Origin: Echinicola arenosa
GTDB lineage: Bacteria; Bacteroidota; Bacteroidia; Cytophagales; Cyclobacteriaceae
Direction of reading: 5' to 3'
Length of the DNA: 64,000 nucleotides
Assembly: GCF_014841125.1 (NCBI RefSeq)
Contig: NZ_JACYTQ010000002.1
Span: forward strand, 372,001-436,000
The position numbers were made by a program, and so were the translations under genes. This document shows, piece by piece, positions 1 to 9,510 of the stretch; positions within the stretch are counted from its first letter, which is position 1; each line of letters opens with the position of its first letter. The notes below the pieces were generated by a model, which saw only the letters and a program-made list of their open reading frames with translations, was not told the origin of the DNA and searched no databases.

Positions 1-1107
1 CAAGTATTTCAAATAGCGAACCCCTCCCATTAAACTTTCCAGCGGGTCATTCGGATTACTTACCCCAAAGCGCTCCAAGGTTACTGGCATCAACTGTAAA
101 AGTCCTTTGGCCCCGGCATAACTGGTAGCCACTGTATCAAATCTAGATTCTTTATAAACCAAAGAGGCCAAAAGACGCCAGTCCCAACCTAGCACTTCAG
201 CGCCTTGTTTGATGAGGTCATCATATACTGAAATCCGGTCTCCAGAGATGGAAGAAAAGGGACTTTTATTTCTGTAATAGTTATTTTTCTTGTTCAAAAA
301 ATATTTCCCATAGAGGATGGCAAAGTAGGTAGAGCTTTTGCCTTTTTCCATCCAGTCGTTTACTGCTGCCAACAGGTTTGGGGCATTGGTTCTTACTGCC
401 CAAGCTACCGGGCGAGGTTCATTGACCTTAAGCCCCACATCAATTCCTCGATAATAAGTTGAGTTCACCAAGGCCACTCCTTCGTCCACCAAGGTGTATT
501 CAATTTCTTCCCGGACTACTTCCTCCACTAATTCATCAGAATTTTTGTCTTCTTCGATGATATCAATATTAATTTGCAAGCTATCCTCCAAATATTCCAG
601 TTGACTCCTGTATATGGTTGATTGCCTGACGTGGATTGTTTTGCCATCCAACCCTTCAACTTTTTTTATGGTGGGCTTTTCTCGATTTTGGACCAATACA
701 GATGAAAGAGAAGTAAGTGGATCAGTAAAAGCTCCGTACTTCTTTCTTTCATCATTAATAACCAAATTAATGGCTATAATATCGGCTCCACCGGTATTGA
801 GCAAGTAATAGGCTCTTTGAACATCTTGATTGACAATCAATCTTAACTGAACATCCAGTCTTTTCGCCAGATTTCTCAACAACTCATATTCATAGCCCAT
901 CCTGCGACCCCTGTAGATATAATAACTAGTTGATGAATTGTCCACCACCGCTCGAATAAAGCCTCTCTTTTTTATTCCCTCCAAATCTAATTGGACAGGA
1001 TTTTCCCAATAGGGAACTTCTCTCTTTTTCTTTTTTTGGGCTTCACCACATGAAACTGCAAAAACACTAACACATAAGATGGTAAAAATTAACAGGTTAT
1101 GCTTCAT
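1..1107 (-). CDS. MltF-like membrane-bound lytic murein transglycosylase (3' end outside window)
   Basis: A lipoprotein enzyme predicted to cleave peptidoglycan glycan strands. I read it directly from the minus strand, since it runs off the left edge; about 369 codons are present. The N-terminus is a signal peptide ending in a lipobox (AVSC). Next comes a periplasmic solute-binding (SBP3-like) domain of about 200 residues, including GRRMGYEYELL and DWMEKGKSSTYFAILYGKYF. The C-terminal part is an SLT lytic transglycosylase domain with the catalytic-Glu motif KESRFDT and the family motif AKGLLQLMP. SBP domain plus SLT is the MltF architecture. The start is the ATG just before the lipoprotein signal. 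The missing 3' part should hold the rest of the SLT fold. The fold call is firm; the precise cellular role is inferred. Confidence 0.88.
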   Translation of the reverse strand, partial: MKHNLLIFTILCVSVFAVSCGEAQKKKKREVPYWENPVQLDLEGIKKRGFIRAVVDNSSTSYYIYRGRRMGYEYELLRNLAKRLDVQLRLIVNQDVQRAYYLLNTGGADIIAINLVINDERKKYGAFTDPLTSLSSVLVQNREKPTIKKVEGLDGKTIHVRQSTIYRSQLEYLEDSLQINIDIIEEDKNSDELVEEVVREEIEYTLVDEGVALVNSTYYRGIDVGLKVNEPRPVAWAVRTNAPNLLAAVNDWMEKGKSSTYFAILYGKYFLNKKNNYYRNKSPFSSISGDRISVYDDLIKQGAEVLGWDWRLLASLVYKESRFDTVATSYAGAKGLLQLMPVTLERFGVSNPNDPLESLMGGVRYLKYL

Positions 1108-1253
1108 GGGCAAGATATAACGCATTTTTTGCGCAATGGTCCTGACCAATAATAGCATAATTATACCAATTCTACAAAATAACGAAAGTAAGCAGCAGGG
1201 GTCTAACGAAAATCTTAAACCAATTAATTTAATCCGTAAGCCAACAACAAAGC

Positions 1254-2024
1254 TTACATTGATTTGTTTTTTACAATCGCTTCAAAAAGACTAAGAATTT
1301 CCTCTTTCTTTCGCTGGCTAATCGGTAAAATTTTACCATTTTCCATTAAAACACTACCTCCATCATTTCGATAATACTTTCTCATATAATTGGGGTTAAT
1401 GAGATAGGATTGGTGGATTCTTATAAAAAAATATTTACTCAATGTTTTCTCCACTTCCTTTAGCGTTTTGCTAAACAGTAGGTTACTTCCATCATCCAGG
1501 TAAAGTAATGAATAGTTGTTTTGACTTTGGGCATAAATAATTTCATCTACTTTAATAAACTCCAAACCTTCGCTAACTGGCACCGCAATCTTGGACTTGA
1601 TGATGTTATTCTTTTTAAGCTGACCGATAAACTCAGTCATTTTATGATCCAATTGGTCTTTTTCATGCTGCTTTACATCTTCAAACTTATCCAGAACTCC
1701 TTGAAGTTCTGCTTTGTTAATAGGCTTAAGCAAATAATGAAAGGCCTTATATTGAAACGCTTTGACAGCATATTGACTGTAAGCCGTTGTAAATACCACC
1801 TCAAAATTAATATTCCCCATTACATCCAACAGCTCAAAGCCATTCAACCTTGGCATTTCCACATCTAGAAATAAAAGGTCTATCTCCATTTTCTTAAGCC
1901 AATCCATCGCCTCTTCCACATTGGTCGACGAAAAAGCGACTACTATTTCAGGGGCTAAATCAGCCAGTTCATGTTCCAAACTCTCTATACAATGTAACTC
2001 GTCATCGATGATCCCAACCTTCAT
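1254..2024 (-). CDS. LytTR-family response regulator
   Basis: A DNA-binding response regulator of the LytR/AlgR class. Residues 1-120 form a receiver domain: the acidic pocket is D7-D8, the phospho-acceptor is D54 in LFLDVEMP, and a conserved Lys sits in LLKPINK. Residues of about 150-250 form a LytTR DNA-binding domain (IIYAQSQNNYSLLYL, FIRIHQSYLINP). The natural partner is the LytS-type histidine kinase at 2862-5018 on the same strand, but an opposite-strand gene lies between the two. The efflux genes further upstream on the same strand are plausible targets, though no binding site was recognised. Confidence 0.93.
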   Translation of the reverse strand: MKVGIIDDELHCIESLEHELADLAPEIVVAFSSTNVEEAMDWLKKMEIDLLFLDVEMPRLNGFELLDVMGNINFEVVFTTAYSQYAVKAFQYKAFHYLLKPINKAELQGVLDKFEDVKQHEKDQLDHKMTEFIGQLKKNNIIKSKIAVPVSEGLEFIKVDEIIYAQSQNNYSLLYLDDGSNLLFSKTLKEVEKTLSKYFFIRIHQSYLINPNYMRKYYRNDGGSVLMENGKILPISQRKKEEILSLFEAIVKNKSM

Positions 2025-2354
2025 TTATTTGTTCTTTTATAACAGCTTTTAATCCTAATGCAATTCCTAATATAGAAAAGTTACATCAGCAAAATCAACC
2101 GTAACTAAAGTTTTCAGCAAAAATTAAACCCTGCCACTTCAAAAAAAAGATTATAATTCACATTCGTCCTATACTCGACAGCGCCTTGTGATCACTATTT
2201 AAATATTGATGTTGGTGATAAAAAACAATAGATTCATCTTATCATTTTCAACTGACTTTTCACATTTAACTTTTCTGACATTATTATAGCATAGGTAGGT
2301 ATAAACTTGCTAAGGACGGCAATTTTATGCTTACCTATCACTTTCTAATGTCGA
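2025..2354. other. intergenic region between response regulator and lipoprotein gene
   Basis: AT-rich spacer of 330 bases between divergently transcribed genes. It must hold promoters for both sides. The best candidate I see on the plus strand is TAAACTTG at 2302-2309, one mismatch from the Bacteroidota -7 consensus TAnnTTTG. No convincing hairpin, RNA gene or repeat was found. Confidence 0.4.
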
Positions 2355-2861
2355 ATGAAAATCATGGTTAGTTTAAATAGAATTATATGCTACAACCTTA
2401 TGTTTCTTTTCTTTTGCTTTAGTTGTAACCTGAAGCAAGGGGGTAATTCTCATTCCTATCGTCAGCAATACCTATTGATTTCAACCCCAAATAACAGTGA
2501 CCATAGCAACATCAAGCCTGGTATTAGAATCGGAGAAATACTTATCGAACCTATCTCCGGTGAAAAACTTTTTAAAGCAACAGTTTACTTGGAACGTGAA
2601 ATTCCTTCTTCGGGATATCAGCTGTTCATTAATGGGGAGTCCAATTACAAAATGCTGGAATATGGAAAGCCATACTATTTTGTTGGAGAGTTTGATGGAG
2701 AAAAATCCCTTACCCTCCGGATGAGATTAGATGATCAAAAACACATCATTACCTCCCTCAAGAAAATCGCTAATTATAGTCATGAACCCAGCATGAACTT
2801 CAAAACTGAATCAAATTTATCTGGTATAGTGAGCAAACTGGCCTTTAACAGAATTTATTGA
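2355..2861 (+). CDS. putative lipoprotein of unknown function
   Basis: I do not recognise a family. The 168-residue product starts with a hydrophobic signal segment (LMFLFFCFSCN) whose FSC cysteine fits a lipobox, so export as a lipoprotein is likely. The rest is polar and beta-rich in appearance (IRIGEILIEPISGEKLFKAT, YFVGEFDGEKSLTLRMRL). It is the only plus-strand gene in the first 12 kb. It sits exactly between the histidine kinase and response regulator genes, ending one base before the kinase stop codon. A second ATG lies 3 codons in. That placement suggests a role linked to the two-component system, but this is inference only. Confidence 0.65.
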   Translation: MKIMVSLNRIICYNLMFLFFCFSCNLKQGGNSHSYRQQYLLISTPNNSDHSNIKPGIRIGEILIEPISGEKLFKATVYLEREIPSSGYQLFINGESNYKMLEYGKPYYFVGEFDGEKSLTLRMRLDDQKHIITSLKKIANYSHEPSMNFKTESNLSGIVSKLAFNRIY

Positions 2862-5018
2862 TCAAACGGGGTCTGCTTCCATCAAGATATGTATTTCCGC
2901 TCTAGTACCTGACACTCCTCCTTCATCATTCTTTTTAGTTGCAATCACAAACTTCACTTCTCCTTCATTTTGCTGATTATATATCGCCAACCTTTCCTCT
3001 ATTAACCTCAAGCCTAAATGAGTACCATCAGGCTTTGGCTCACTATTATCCCCTTTTTTATATTTAATTCCGGTTCCGTTGTCCACCACCTCTACTGATA
3101 TACCTCCTTGGCTTTCATTCACCTTAATTTCCAGCACTTTATGCTTTTTCCGGCTTGGGAGCAAGCCATGTTTAATCGCATTTTCTACTAATGGCTGTAA
3201 AATCTTAGGCGGCACCTTAATATGTTCTGGGTTAACTTCTGGAGCAACTTGTATGGTATAAGAGAACTCACTCCCGAATCTTAGATTTTCTATTTTCAGA
3301 TAAAGCCCAGTTGATTTTAGTTCTTCCTGCAGGCTTATGGATGACTTTCTGTTATTGGTCAAACTCATCCTTAAGAGCTGTGCAAATGTATCTATGTATT
3401 CCTTGGCTTCATCATTTTTGTTTTTCATCACCAACCACCTCACAGCATTCATTCCATTAAACAAAAAATGAGGGTTCATTTGAGACTCCAAAGATTGTAA
3501 AGCAAGGGACTGTATCCTGTTTTCAAATTTACTTTCCAATAACTTGACCCTTTTCTCTTCTGCATTTTTCTGCTCTTCAATCAATTCTTCAAAGGTGGCT
3601 TCTAATTGTTTATTGACTTTTTCTATTTCATCCTTCTGTTCACTGATCTGTCTATTCTGCTTTCTCAACAAAACGTTGGCCCGCTTCTTTTCCTTTATAT
3701 TTCTGTATTGCATCAGTGCAATGGCCACAATGGCTATCAATACCAGTACCATCAGTAGCAAAATGATTTGATGGCTTTTTAAAGCTGCCTGTTGACTATC
3801 TAACTGAGACTGCTGAAGTGCCTTATCTTTCTCTAATAGCTCAATTTGTGACTCTTTCTTCTCTATTGCATACCTTTTTTCAATCGCTGCAATCTGTGTT
3901 TCCTGATCGATCAACGCAACGCTATCTTTATATTGCTGTGAAATTTTCAGGTACTCCAATGCCAATCGATCATTTGACTGTAATTCATAGATTTCCGATA
4001 GTCTAAGGGCACAATCCATGATCAAGCCTTTATTCTTGAGTTTTTCTGCCATTTCCCAAGATTTTTTATAAAAGTCGATCGCCTGAATAAATTTTCCTTG
4101 AGCCTTGAATACATCTCCTTGCCTTTTTGCCAAATCCGCTAGTTTATGTTCATCTCCCAGCTGCTCAAACAATGATTTAGACTGTTGAAAATAAATGGCT
4201 GCCTGTTGCAAATCTTTTCTTTCTTGAAAATAATTCTGTCCAAAATATTCATAAGTAATTCCTAAGCCAAAAGTATCTTTTCGGGTTTTATTGATCTCCA
4301 ATAATTTGTCCAAATAGTTTCTGGCCTTTCCATAATCTCCCTTTTCCGTAAAATAATCCCCAATCGATAGGTAGTTCATGGCTATACCTAGAGTATTTCC
4401 CCTTTCCCTTTCTGCTTCTAACGACCTTTCAAAATAAGCCAAGGCATCTTCTTCCCTCCCTGAAAGATGCAACAAAGTATTTCCCAGACCATTACATGAA
4501 ATGGCAATATTTCTTAGATCACCTTGCTTCTCCGCAATTTTCAATGCTTCCAAATAATACAATACCGCTTTATCATAATCCTCTGCATAGCGACTGGCCA
4601 CCCCGGCATTATTGGCATATATCATTTTGGCCAAAAAAGAAGAGTCTTCCTTGGCTATCAGATCAAAGGCTTTGATATGAAGTGGGATGGCTTCTTCATA
4701 GCGCTGATGGTATCGATAAAGCAAACCCAGATTGTCCAGTGATTTGGCATAAAGCAGGGTATCTCCCAAATCCAATGAGAGACTTACTGCTTGCTCAGCT
4801 TTTTCATATTCCTCCTCCTCATTATGCCTATTCCTATGAATTTCCTTCGAACGCTGAATTGCTTTATCTACGGCACTTGCATCCTTTTGTATAAACTCGC
4901 TTCCTTGCGCATGGAGATCAGCTATGTTGCAAAAAATAAATACCAGCAAGCATATGCTTCTATATATTAACGGCTGACTAACCGTAAAACCAAAAGCTAG
5001 AGATTTAGTAATACACAT
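2862..5018 (-). CDS. TPR-containing LytS-type sensor histidine kinase
   Basis: A sensor kinase of the His_kinase (LytS/YehU) class, common in Bacteroidota. The order is: N-terminal signal/hydrophobic segment (about 15-38), roughly seven tetratricopeptide repeats (about 60-370, e.g. ALAYFERSLEAERERGN), a membrane helix (IILLLMVLVLIAIVAIALMQY, near 420-440), a coiled coil, then the kinase core. The phospho-acceptor is His at about residue 517 in QMNPHFLFNGMNAV. The ATPase part carries LQPLVENAIKHGL (N-box) and VVDNGTGI. The TPR region is therefore probably periplasmic, facing a protein or envelope signal. It lies about 100 bases downstream of tolC on the same strand, so co-transcription with the efflux genes is possible. 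The presumed partner is the LytTR regulator at 1254-2024. Confidence 0.92.
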   Translation of the reverse strand: MCITKSLAFGFTVSQPLIYRSICLLVFIFCNIADLHAQGSEFIQKDASAVDKAIQRSKEIHRNRHNEEEEYEKAEQAVSLSLDLGDTLLYAKSLDNLGLLYRYHQRYEEAIPLHIKAFDLIAKEDSSFLAKMIYANNAGVASRYAEDYDKAVLYYLEALKIAEKQGDLRNIAISCNGLGNTLLHLSGREEDALAYFERSLEAERERGNTLGIAMNYLSIGDYFTEKGDYGKARNYLDKLLEINKTRKDTFGLGITYEYFGQNYFQERKDLQQAAIYFQQSKSLFEQLGDEHKLADLAKRQGDVFKAQGKFIQAIDFYKKSWEMAEKLKNKGLIMDCALRLSEIYELQSNDRLALEYLKISQQYKDSVALIDQETQIAAIEKRYAIEKKESQIELLEKDKALQQSQLDSQQAALKSHQIILLLMVLVLIAIVAIALMQYRNIKEKKRANVLLRKQNRQISEQKDEIEKVNKQLEATFEELIEEQKNAEEKRVKLLESKFENRIQSLALQSLESQMNPHFLFNGMNAVRWLVMKNKNDEAKEYIDTFAQLLRMSLTNNRKSSISLQEELKSTGLYLKIENLRFGSEFSYTIQVAPEVNPEHIKVPPKILQPLVENAIKHGLLPSRKKHKVLEIKVNESQGGISVEVVDNGTGIKYKKGDNSEPKPDGTHLGLRLIEERLAIYNQQNEGEVKFVIATKKNDEGGVSGTRAEIHILMEADPV

Positions 5019-5121
5019 AAGGGCACAATTTTTTATACCCTTTAATATCCATAATTAATTCGTAAAAAGCACGCTGAGAAAAAACCTGTCCTTATAGAGC
5101 GGTATAGATAGCCTCGCAGAA

Positions 5122-6450
5122 TTAATTGATCATTTCGTCGTCATTACTGTTATAATATATCCCTCCTGCCAAGCGCAATAGCTCCACTTCGGCTACTTTG
5201 ATCGAGAAAATGGCATTGATCAACCGGCTTTCTGCTTCCAGTCGGTTCACTTGTGCATCCCTAAATTCCAAGTAGCTGGTCAAACCAGATTTAAACCGAT
5301 CAAAAGCTATGTCTGTATTTTCTTCTACCACCTTATAATTTTCCCGCTCTATCTCAAGTCTCCTCTTACTGTTATCATAAACATTGTAGGCACGGTGAAG
5401 GTCAGACCTCAATTGAACCTCATATTGGTCCATCACATAAGCTTGTGCTTCCTGCTCCACTTTTGCTCTTTGAATTCTTCGGTTCAAAGTAAAACCACTA
5501 AAAATGTTAATACCTAAAGTAGCTCCGAAGTTGTAGCCCTTTCTTTTATTTTGAATTAAAAAGCCCGCATCTGAGTTGGATACGGTCTGTCTGTAGCTAC
5601 CATCCAAAGTTAAAACCGGTAAGCGCTGGGCTTGAATTTCCTTTAGTTGAAGGTAGGCTACATTCTCCTGCCTCTGGTTGATCAACAACATTTTGTTTTG
5701 GTCAAAAGCTTGGGACATCAAATCATCCAATTGCAGCCCATCATTCACAATAATGGTATCGTTGATCAGAAACTCAGTATTTGACTCCATGGCCATCAAT
5801 TCATTCAAATTGATGCGGGCATTTTGAATCACTTGCTCTTGAGATACCACTTGGGACAAATCCGCATTATAATCTACCTGTGCCGCTAAAAACTCCGTCT
5901 TGGAAGCTCCCCCCAATTCATATTGTGCTTGGGCAATATCCAAACGATCCTGAGACAGTTCCAGCGTTTCATTCAACACTTCATACCTTTCTAACTCCAA
6001 TACCAACCTATAGTAAGCATCAGAAATGGCAGCTACTGTGTTTTCAATAACCACTTTAGCTTGCAACTCCCCGATCTCACTCAGCTTCCCTAACCTTTTC
6101 ATGGCCACCACAGCATCATACCTGAACCCATAAATGGCATTGAGATTGAAATTCTCTCCCGTGGACTTTGCGTTATCAATATTTCTTGGCTGGTTTTCAT
6201 TAACAAACTGTTGCTCCACATCTTCCGTACTGGAAGTCCTGCCATAGGTTGCATCTAAGCTTGGAAGTAAAGCTCCCAAGCCAATTTTCTTATCGATCTC
6301 AGTAAGCTCTTTGTCTTGTAGGGCTATTTTAATGTCATAATTATTTTCCAGCCCCAACATGATAGCTTGCTCAAATGTCAATTCTTCTTGAGCATAAAGC
6401 TTCCCTGAGACCATAAGGGCGACTAAAATCAAAAAACAATACTTTATCAT
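5122..6450 (-). CDS. TolC-family outer-membrane efflux channel
   Basis: Outer-membrane component of a tripartite efflux pump. The 442-residue product begins with a cleavable signal peptide (LILVALMVSGKLYAQ). Two outer-efflux-protein repeats rich in long alpha-helices follow, with typical phrases such as EQAIMLGLENNYDIKIA near the start and VEENTDIAFDRFKSGLTSYL in the second half. Length fits the family. Its start codon overlaps the stop of the RND pump gene by four bases (ATGA), so the two are translationally linked. It is the third gene of adaptor, pump and channel. Confidence 0.94.
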   Translation of the reverse strand: MIKYCFLILVALMVSGKLYAQEELTFEQAIMLGLENNYDIKIALQDKELTEIDKKIGLGALLPSLDATYGRTSSTEDVEQQFVNENQPRNIDNAKSTGENFNLNAIYGFRYDAVVAMKRLGKLSEIGELQAKVVIENTVAAISDAYYRLVLELERYEVLNETLELSQDRLDIAQAQYELGGASKTEFLAAQVDYNADLSQVVSQEQVIQNARINLNELMAMESNTEFLINDTIIVNDGLQLDDLMSQAFDQNKMLLINQRQENVAYLQLKEIQAQRLPVLTLDGSYRQTVSNSDAGFLIQNKRKGYNFGATLGINIFSGFTLNRRIQRAKVEQEAQAYVMDQYEVQLRSDLHRAYNVYDNSKRRLEIERENYKVVEENTDIAFDRFKSGLTSYLEFRDAQVNRLEAESRLINAIFSIKVAEVELLRLAGGIYYNSNDDEMIN

Positions 6451-9400
6451 ACTCTCGCTAATCTTCCTGATTTGGATGTCAAATATGTGTAAACGGCAGG
6501 GATGACGAAAAGTGTCAATATGGTAGAAATCACTAAACCACCAATGACAGCTACCCCCATAGGCATTCTACTTTCAGCTCCCGCCCCCAAAGCCAAGGCT
6601 ATCGGCAAAATACCTAATATGGTAGACAAACTAGTCATAAGAATTGGTCTGAAACGAGCAGCAGCGGCTCCTACAATCGCTTCCTCTATATCCAGTCCAT
6701 GCGCCTTTCGTTGGTTGGCAAACTCCACAATCAATATCCCATTTTTCGTGACCAAACCAATCAACATAATTATACCTATCTGACTGAAAATATTCAGTGT
6801 AAAATCAAATAGCCATAATGACAACAATGCACCACAAAGTGCCAGTGGCACGGTAAACATAATAGTCAGTGGATCCATAAAGCTTTCAAACTGAGCAGAC
6901 AACACCAAATAAATAAGAATCAGAGCGAACAAAAAGGCAAAAATCAAACTATTGGAGCTCTCACGAAATTCCTTGGAAACACCTGCTACATCAGTGGTAA
7001 AAGTATCATCCAAAACTTCTGCCGCGATCAAATCCATTTCCTCCAATCCGTTCCCAATGGTTTGTTTTGGTGCCAAACCTGCCGAAATGGTGGCACTTAC
7101 AAACCGATTGAATCGATACAGCTGTGGTGGAGTACTTTTTTCTTTGATTGTCACTAAATTATCCAATTGTACCAATTGGCCATTTTCGGCCCTCACATAT
7201 AGCATCCTCAGATTAATCGGTTCATTTCTATCTTCCAACTGCATTTCACCAACCACCTGATACTGCTTGCCGTTCATGATAAAATAATCAAACCGCTGCC
7301 CTGAATAGGATAATTGTAAAGTCCTTGCTATTTCCTGGACAGAAACACCAATATTCCTTGCTTTGTCCCTGTCTATTTCTACTTCAATTTCTGGCTTGGT
7401 GAATTTTAAATTAATATCTGAAAATTCAAAAACACTACTTTGGTTCACCCTGTCCATAAACGGTGGAATGACCTCCTTCAGCTTCTCCAGTGATGGCGCC
7501 TGAATCACATATTGCACAGGAAGCCCTCCCCTTCTATCACCAATAGACTGAGGCTGAGAGGCAAAAGCCCGAACATCCGTTTTATTCTTTAAAATCCCCG
7601 AAATTTCTTCAAAAACTTGTTGCTGGCTGACTTCTCGCTCATGGGCATCCACCAAACGAACCCTGATAAATCCAGAGTTAGTACTCGCCGTACCAAAACC
7701 GGGAGAGGTAACAGAAATAAAGCTATGCCAAATATCAGGAGAAATGGAAGTCATCATTTCATGCAATAATTCATCAATCACCCGATCCATGTAATCAAAA
7801 GTAGCTCCCTCTGGGCCACTCATATTGATCCTCATTTCTCCTCTGTCCTCCACTGGAGCTAATTCAGAAGGAATAGAAATGAACAAGGCATAGATACCTA
7901 CTCCCATCATTATAATGACAATAAATGAAATCCACCTAACTTTCATGAACATCACCAATGCGCGCTCATATTTTTCATTCAGCCATAAGAAGAACGGCTC
8001 TGAGAAATTATAAAACCAATTATGCTTCTCTCGCTTCTTCAGTAATTTAGAGCTGAGCATGGGAGTCATGGTCAAGGCTACGAAAGAGGAAATGATCACT
8101 GCACCTGCTACTACAATCCCAAATTCACGGAACAAACGTCCTGTGGTTCCGGAAAGAAAGATCACTGGCAAGAATACCGCTGCCAAAGCAATGGTGGTGG
8201 CGATTACAGCAAAGAAAATCTCTTCAGCACCTTTTTCAGCCGCTGTATCTGGATCCTCTCCTTTTTCTATTTTTGAATAGATATTTTCCAATACCACGAT
8301 GGCATCATCTACCACCAGACCAATTGATAGCACAATACCAAGTAAGGTCAGTACATTGATAGAAAAATCCATCAAATACATCACGAAGAAGACCCCAACC
8401 AAGGAAATGGGAATGGTCAAAACCGGGATGAAGGTTGTCCTCCAATCCCTCAGAAAAATAAAAATAATGGCCACCACGAGCAAGAATGCCAATAAGATGG
8501 TTTCCTGCACCTCGCTAATGGAGCTTCTGATATATTGGGTAGTATCAAAGCCAATTCCCAGCTCTATATCGCTTGGTAAATCTTTCTTGATAAACTCCAG
8601 CCTTCTGTAAAACTCATCAACAATCTCAATGCTGTTTGATCCCGGAAGTGGTACCAATACTACCCCAACCATGGGTACGCCGTCTCTTTTTAAGACTGTC
8701 CGTTCATTCAACGGTGCGAGTTCCGCTTTCCCTACATCCTGAAATCGAACAATATTATTATTGTCCTCTTTGATAATCAACTGGTTGAATTCATCAGGTG
8801 TGGAAAGCCTACTCTTCGTCCTTACTGACAGTTCAATCGTAGAACCTTCTATTCTTCCTGAAGGTAATTCTACATTTTCACTTTGAACTTTATTCAGTAC
8901 ATCCAAAGGGGTAACCCCATAAGAAGCCATTCGAATGGGATCCATCCTCAAACGCATGGCATATTCTTTCTCTCCCCAAATCCTAACTTCACTCACACCA
9001 GGGATGGTTTGCAGCCTTTCCTTAAATATATTATCCGCAATATCCGATATCTCTAGAAGACTCTTTTTCTTACTTTGGACATTCAAAAAAACAATGGGCT
9101 GAGAATCAGCATCCGCTTTGGATACAACTGGTGGCTCAGCATCGGGAGGTAAGTTTCTTTGTGCTCGGGCCACTTTATCACGAACGTCGTTGGCAGCCGC
9201 TTCCATATCAGCCCCCACGTCAAATTCCACGGTGATATTACTGGTTCCATCATTACTTGTGGAAGTCAAGGTCTTGATTCCAGAAATACCATTAATGGAT
9301 TCCTCCAAAGGTTCGGTAATCTGCGCCTCAATTACATCTGCATTGGCTCCCACATAGGTCGTCCTGACATTGATTATTGGTGGATCCACACTAGGGTATT

Positions 9401-9509
9401 CCCTTACCCCCAAAAAGCTCATTCCAATAATTCCAAAGAGCAAAATGGTCAGGGAAAATACAATGGCCAAAACTGGCCTTCTGATACTTATGGTTGATAA
9501 ACTGGCCAT
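6447..9509 (-). CDS. RND efflux transporter, HAE1 (AcrB-like) family permease
   Basis: Proton-driven inner-membrane pump subunit. The 1020 residues show the AcrB pattern: an N-terminal membrane helix (RRPVLAIVFSLTILLFGI), a large periplasmic porter domain (YPSVDPPIINV; RDKVARAQRNLPPDAE), a six-helix block, then a second copy of the same layout. The proton-relay aspartates are present in IGLVVDDAIVVLENI (TM4). The second half has IGLVTKNGILIVEFANQ, also typical. It lies between the adaptor (one-base gap) and tolC (4-base overlap), so the three form one operon. Substrate cannot be read from sequence; the family exports drugs, detergents or lipids. Confidence 0.96.
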   Translation of the reverse strand: MASLSTISIRRPVLAIVFSLTILLFGIIGMSFLGVREYPSVDPPIINVRTTYVGANADVIEAQITEPLEESINGISGIKTLTSTSNDGTSNITVEFDVGADMEAAANDVRDKVARAQRNLPPDAEPPVVSKADADSQPIVFLNVQSKKKSLLEISDIADNIFKERLQTIPGVSEVRIWGEKEYAMRLRMDPIRMASYGVTPLDVLNKVQSENVELPSGRIEGSTIELSVRTKSRLSTPDEFNQLIIKEDNNNIVRFQDVGKAELAPLNERTVLKRDGVPMVGVVLVPLPGSNSIEIVDEFYRRLEFIKKDLPSDIELGIGFDTTQYIRSSISEVQETILLAFLLVVAIIFIFLRDWRTTFIPVLTIPISLVGVFFVMYLMDFSINVLTLLGIVLSIGLVVDDAIVVLENIYSKIEKGEDPDTAAEKGAEEIFFAVIATTIALAAVFLPVIFLSGTTGRLFREFGIVVAGAVIISSFVALTMTPMLSSKLLKKREKHNWFYNFSEPFFLWLNEKYERALVMFMKVRWISFIVIIMMGVGIYALFISIPSELAPVEDRGEMRINMSGPEGATFDYMDRVIDELLHEMMTSISPDIWHSFISVTSPGFGTASTNSGFIRVRLVDAHEREVSQQQVFEEISGILKNKTDVRAFASQPQSIGDRRGGLPVQYVIQAPSLEKLKEVIPPFMDRVNQSSVFEFSDINLKFTKPEIEVEIDRDKARNIGVSVQEIARTLQLSYSGQRFDYFIMNGKQYQVVGEMQLEDRNEPINLRMLYVRAENGQLVQLDNLVTIKEKSTPPQLYRFNRFVSATISAGLAPKQTIGNGLEEMDLIAAEVLDDTFTTDVAGVSKEFRESSNSLIFAFLFALILIYLVLSAQFESFMDPLTIMFTVPLALCGALLSLWLFDFTLNIFSQIGIIMLIGLVTKNGILIVEFANQRKAHGLDIEEAIVGAAAARFRPILMTSLSTILGILPIALALGAGAESRMPMGVAVIGGLVISTILTLFVIPAVYTYLTSKSGRLARV

Positions 9510-9510
9510 A

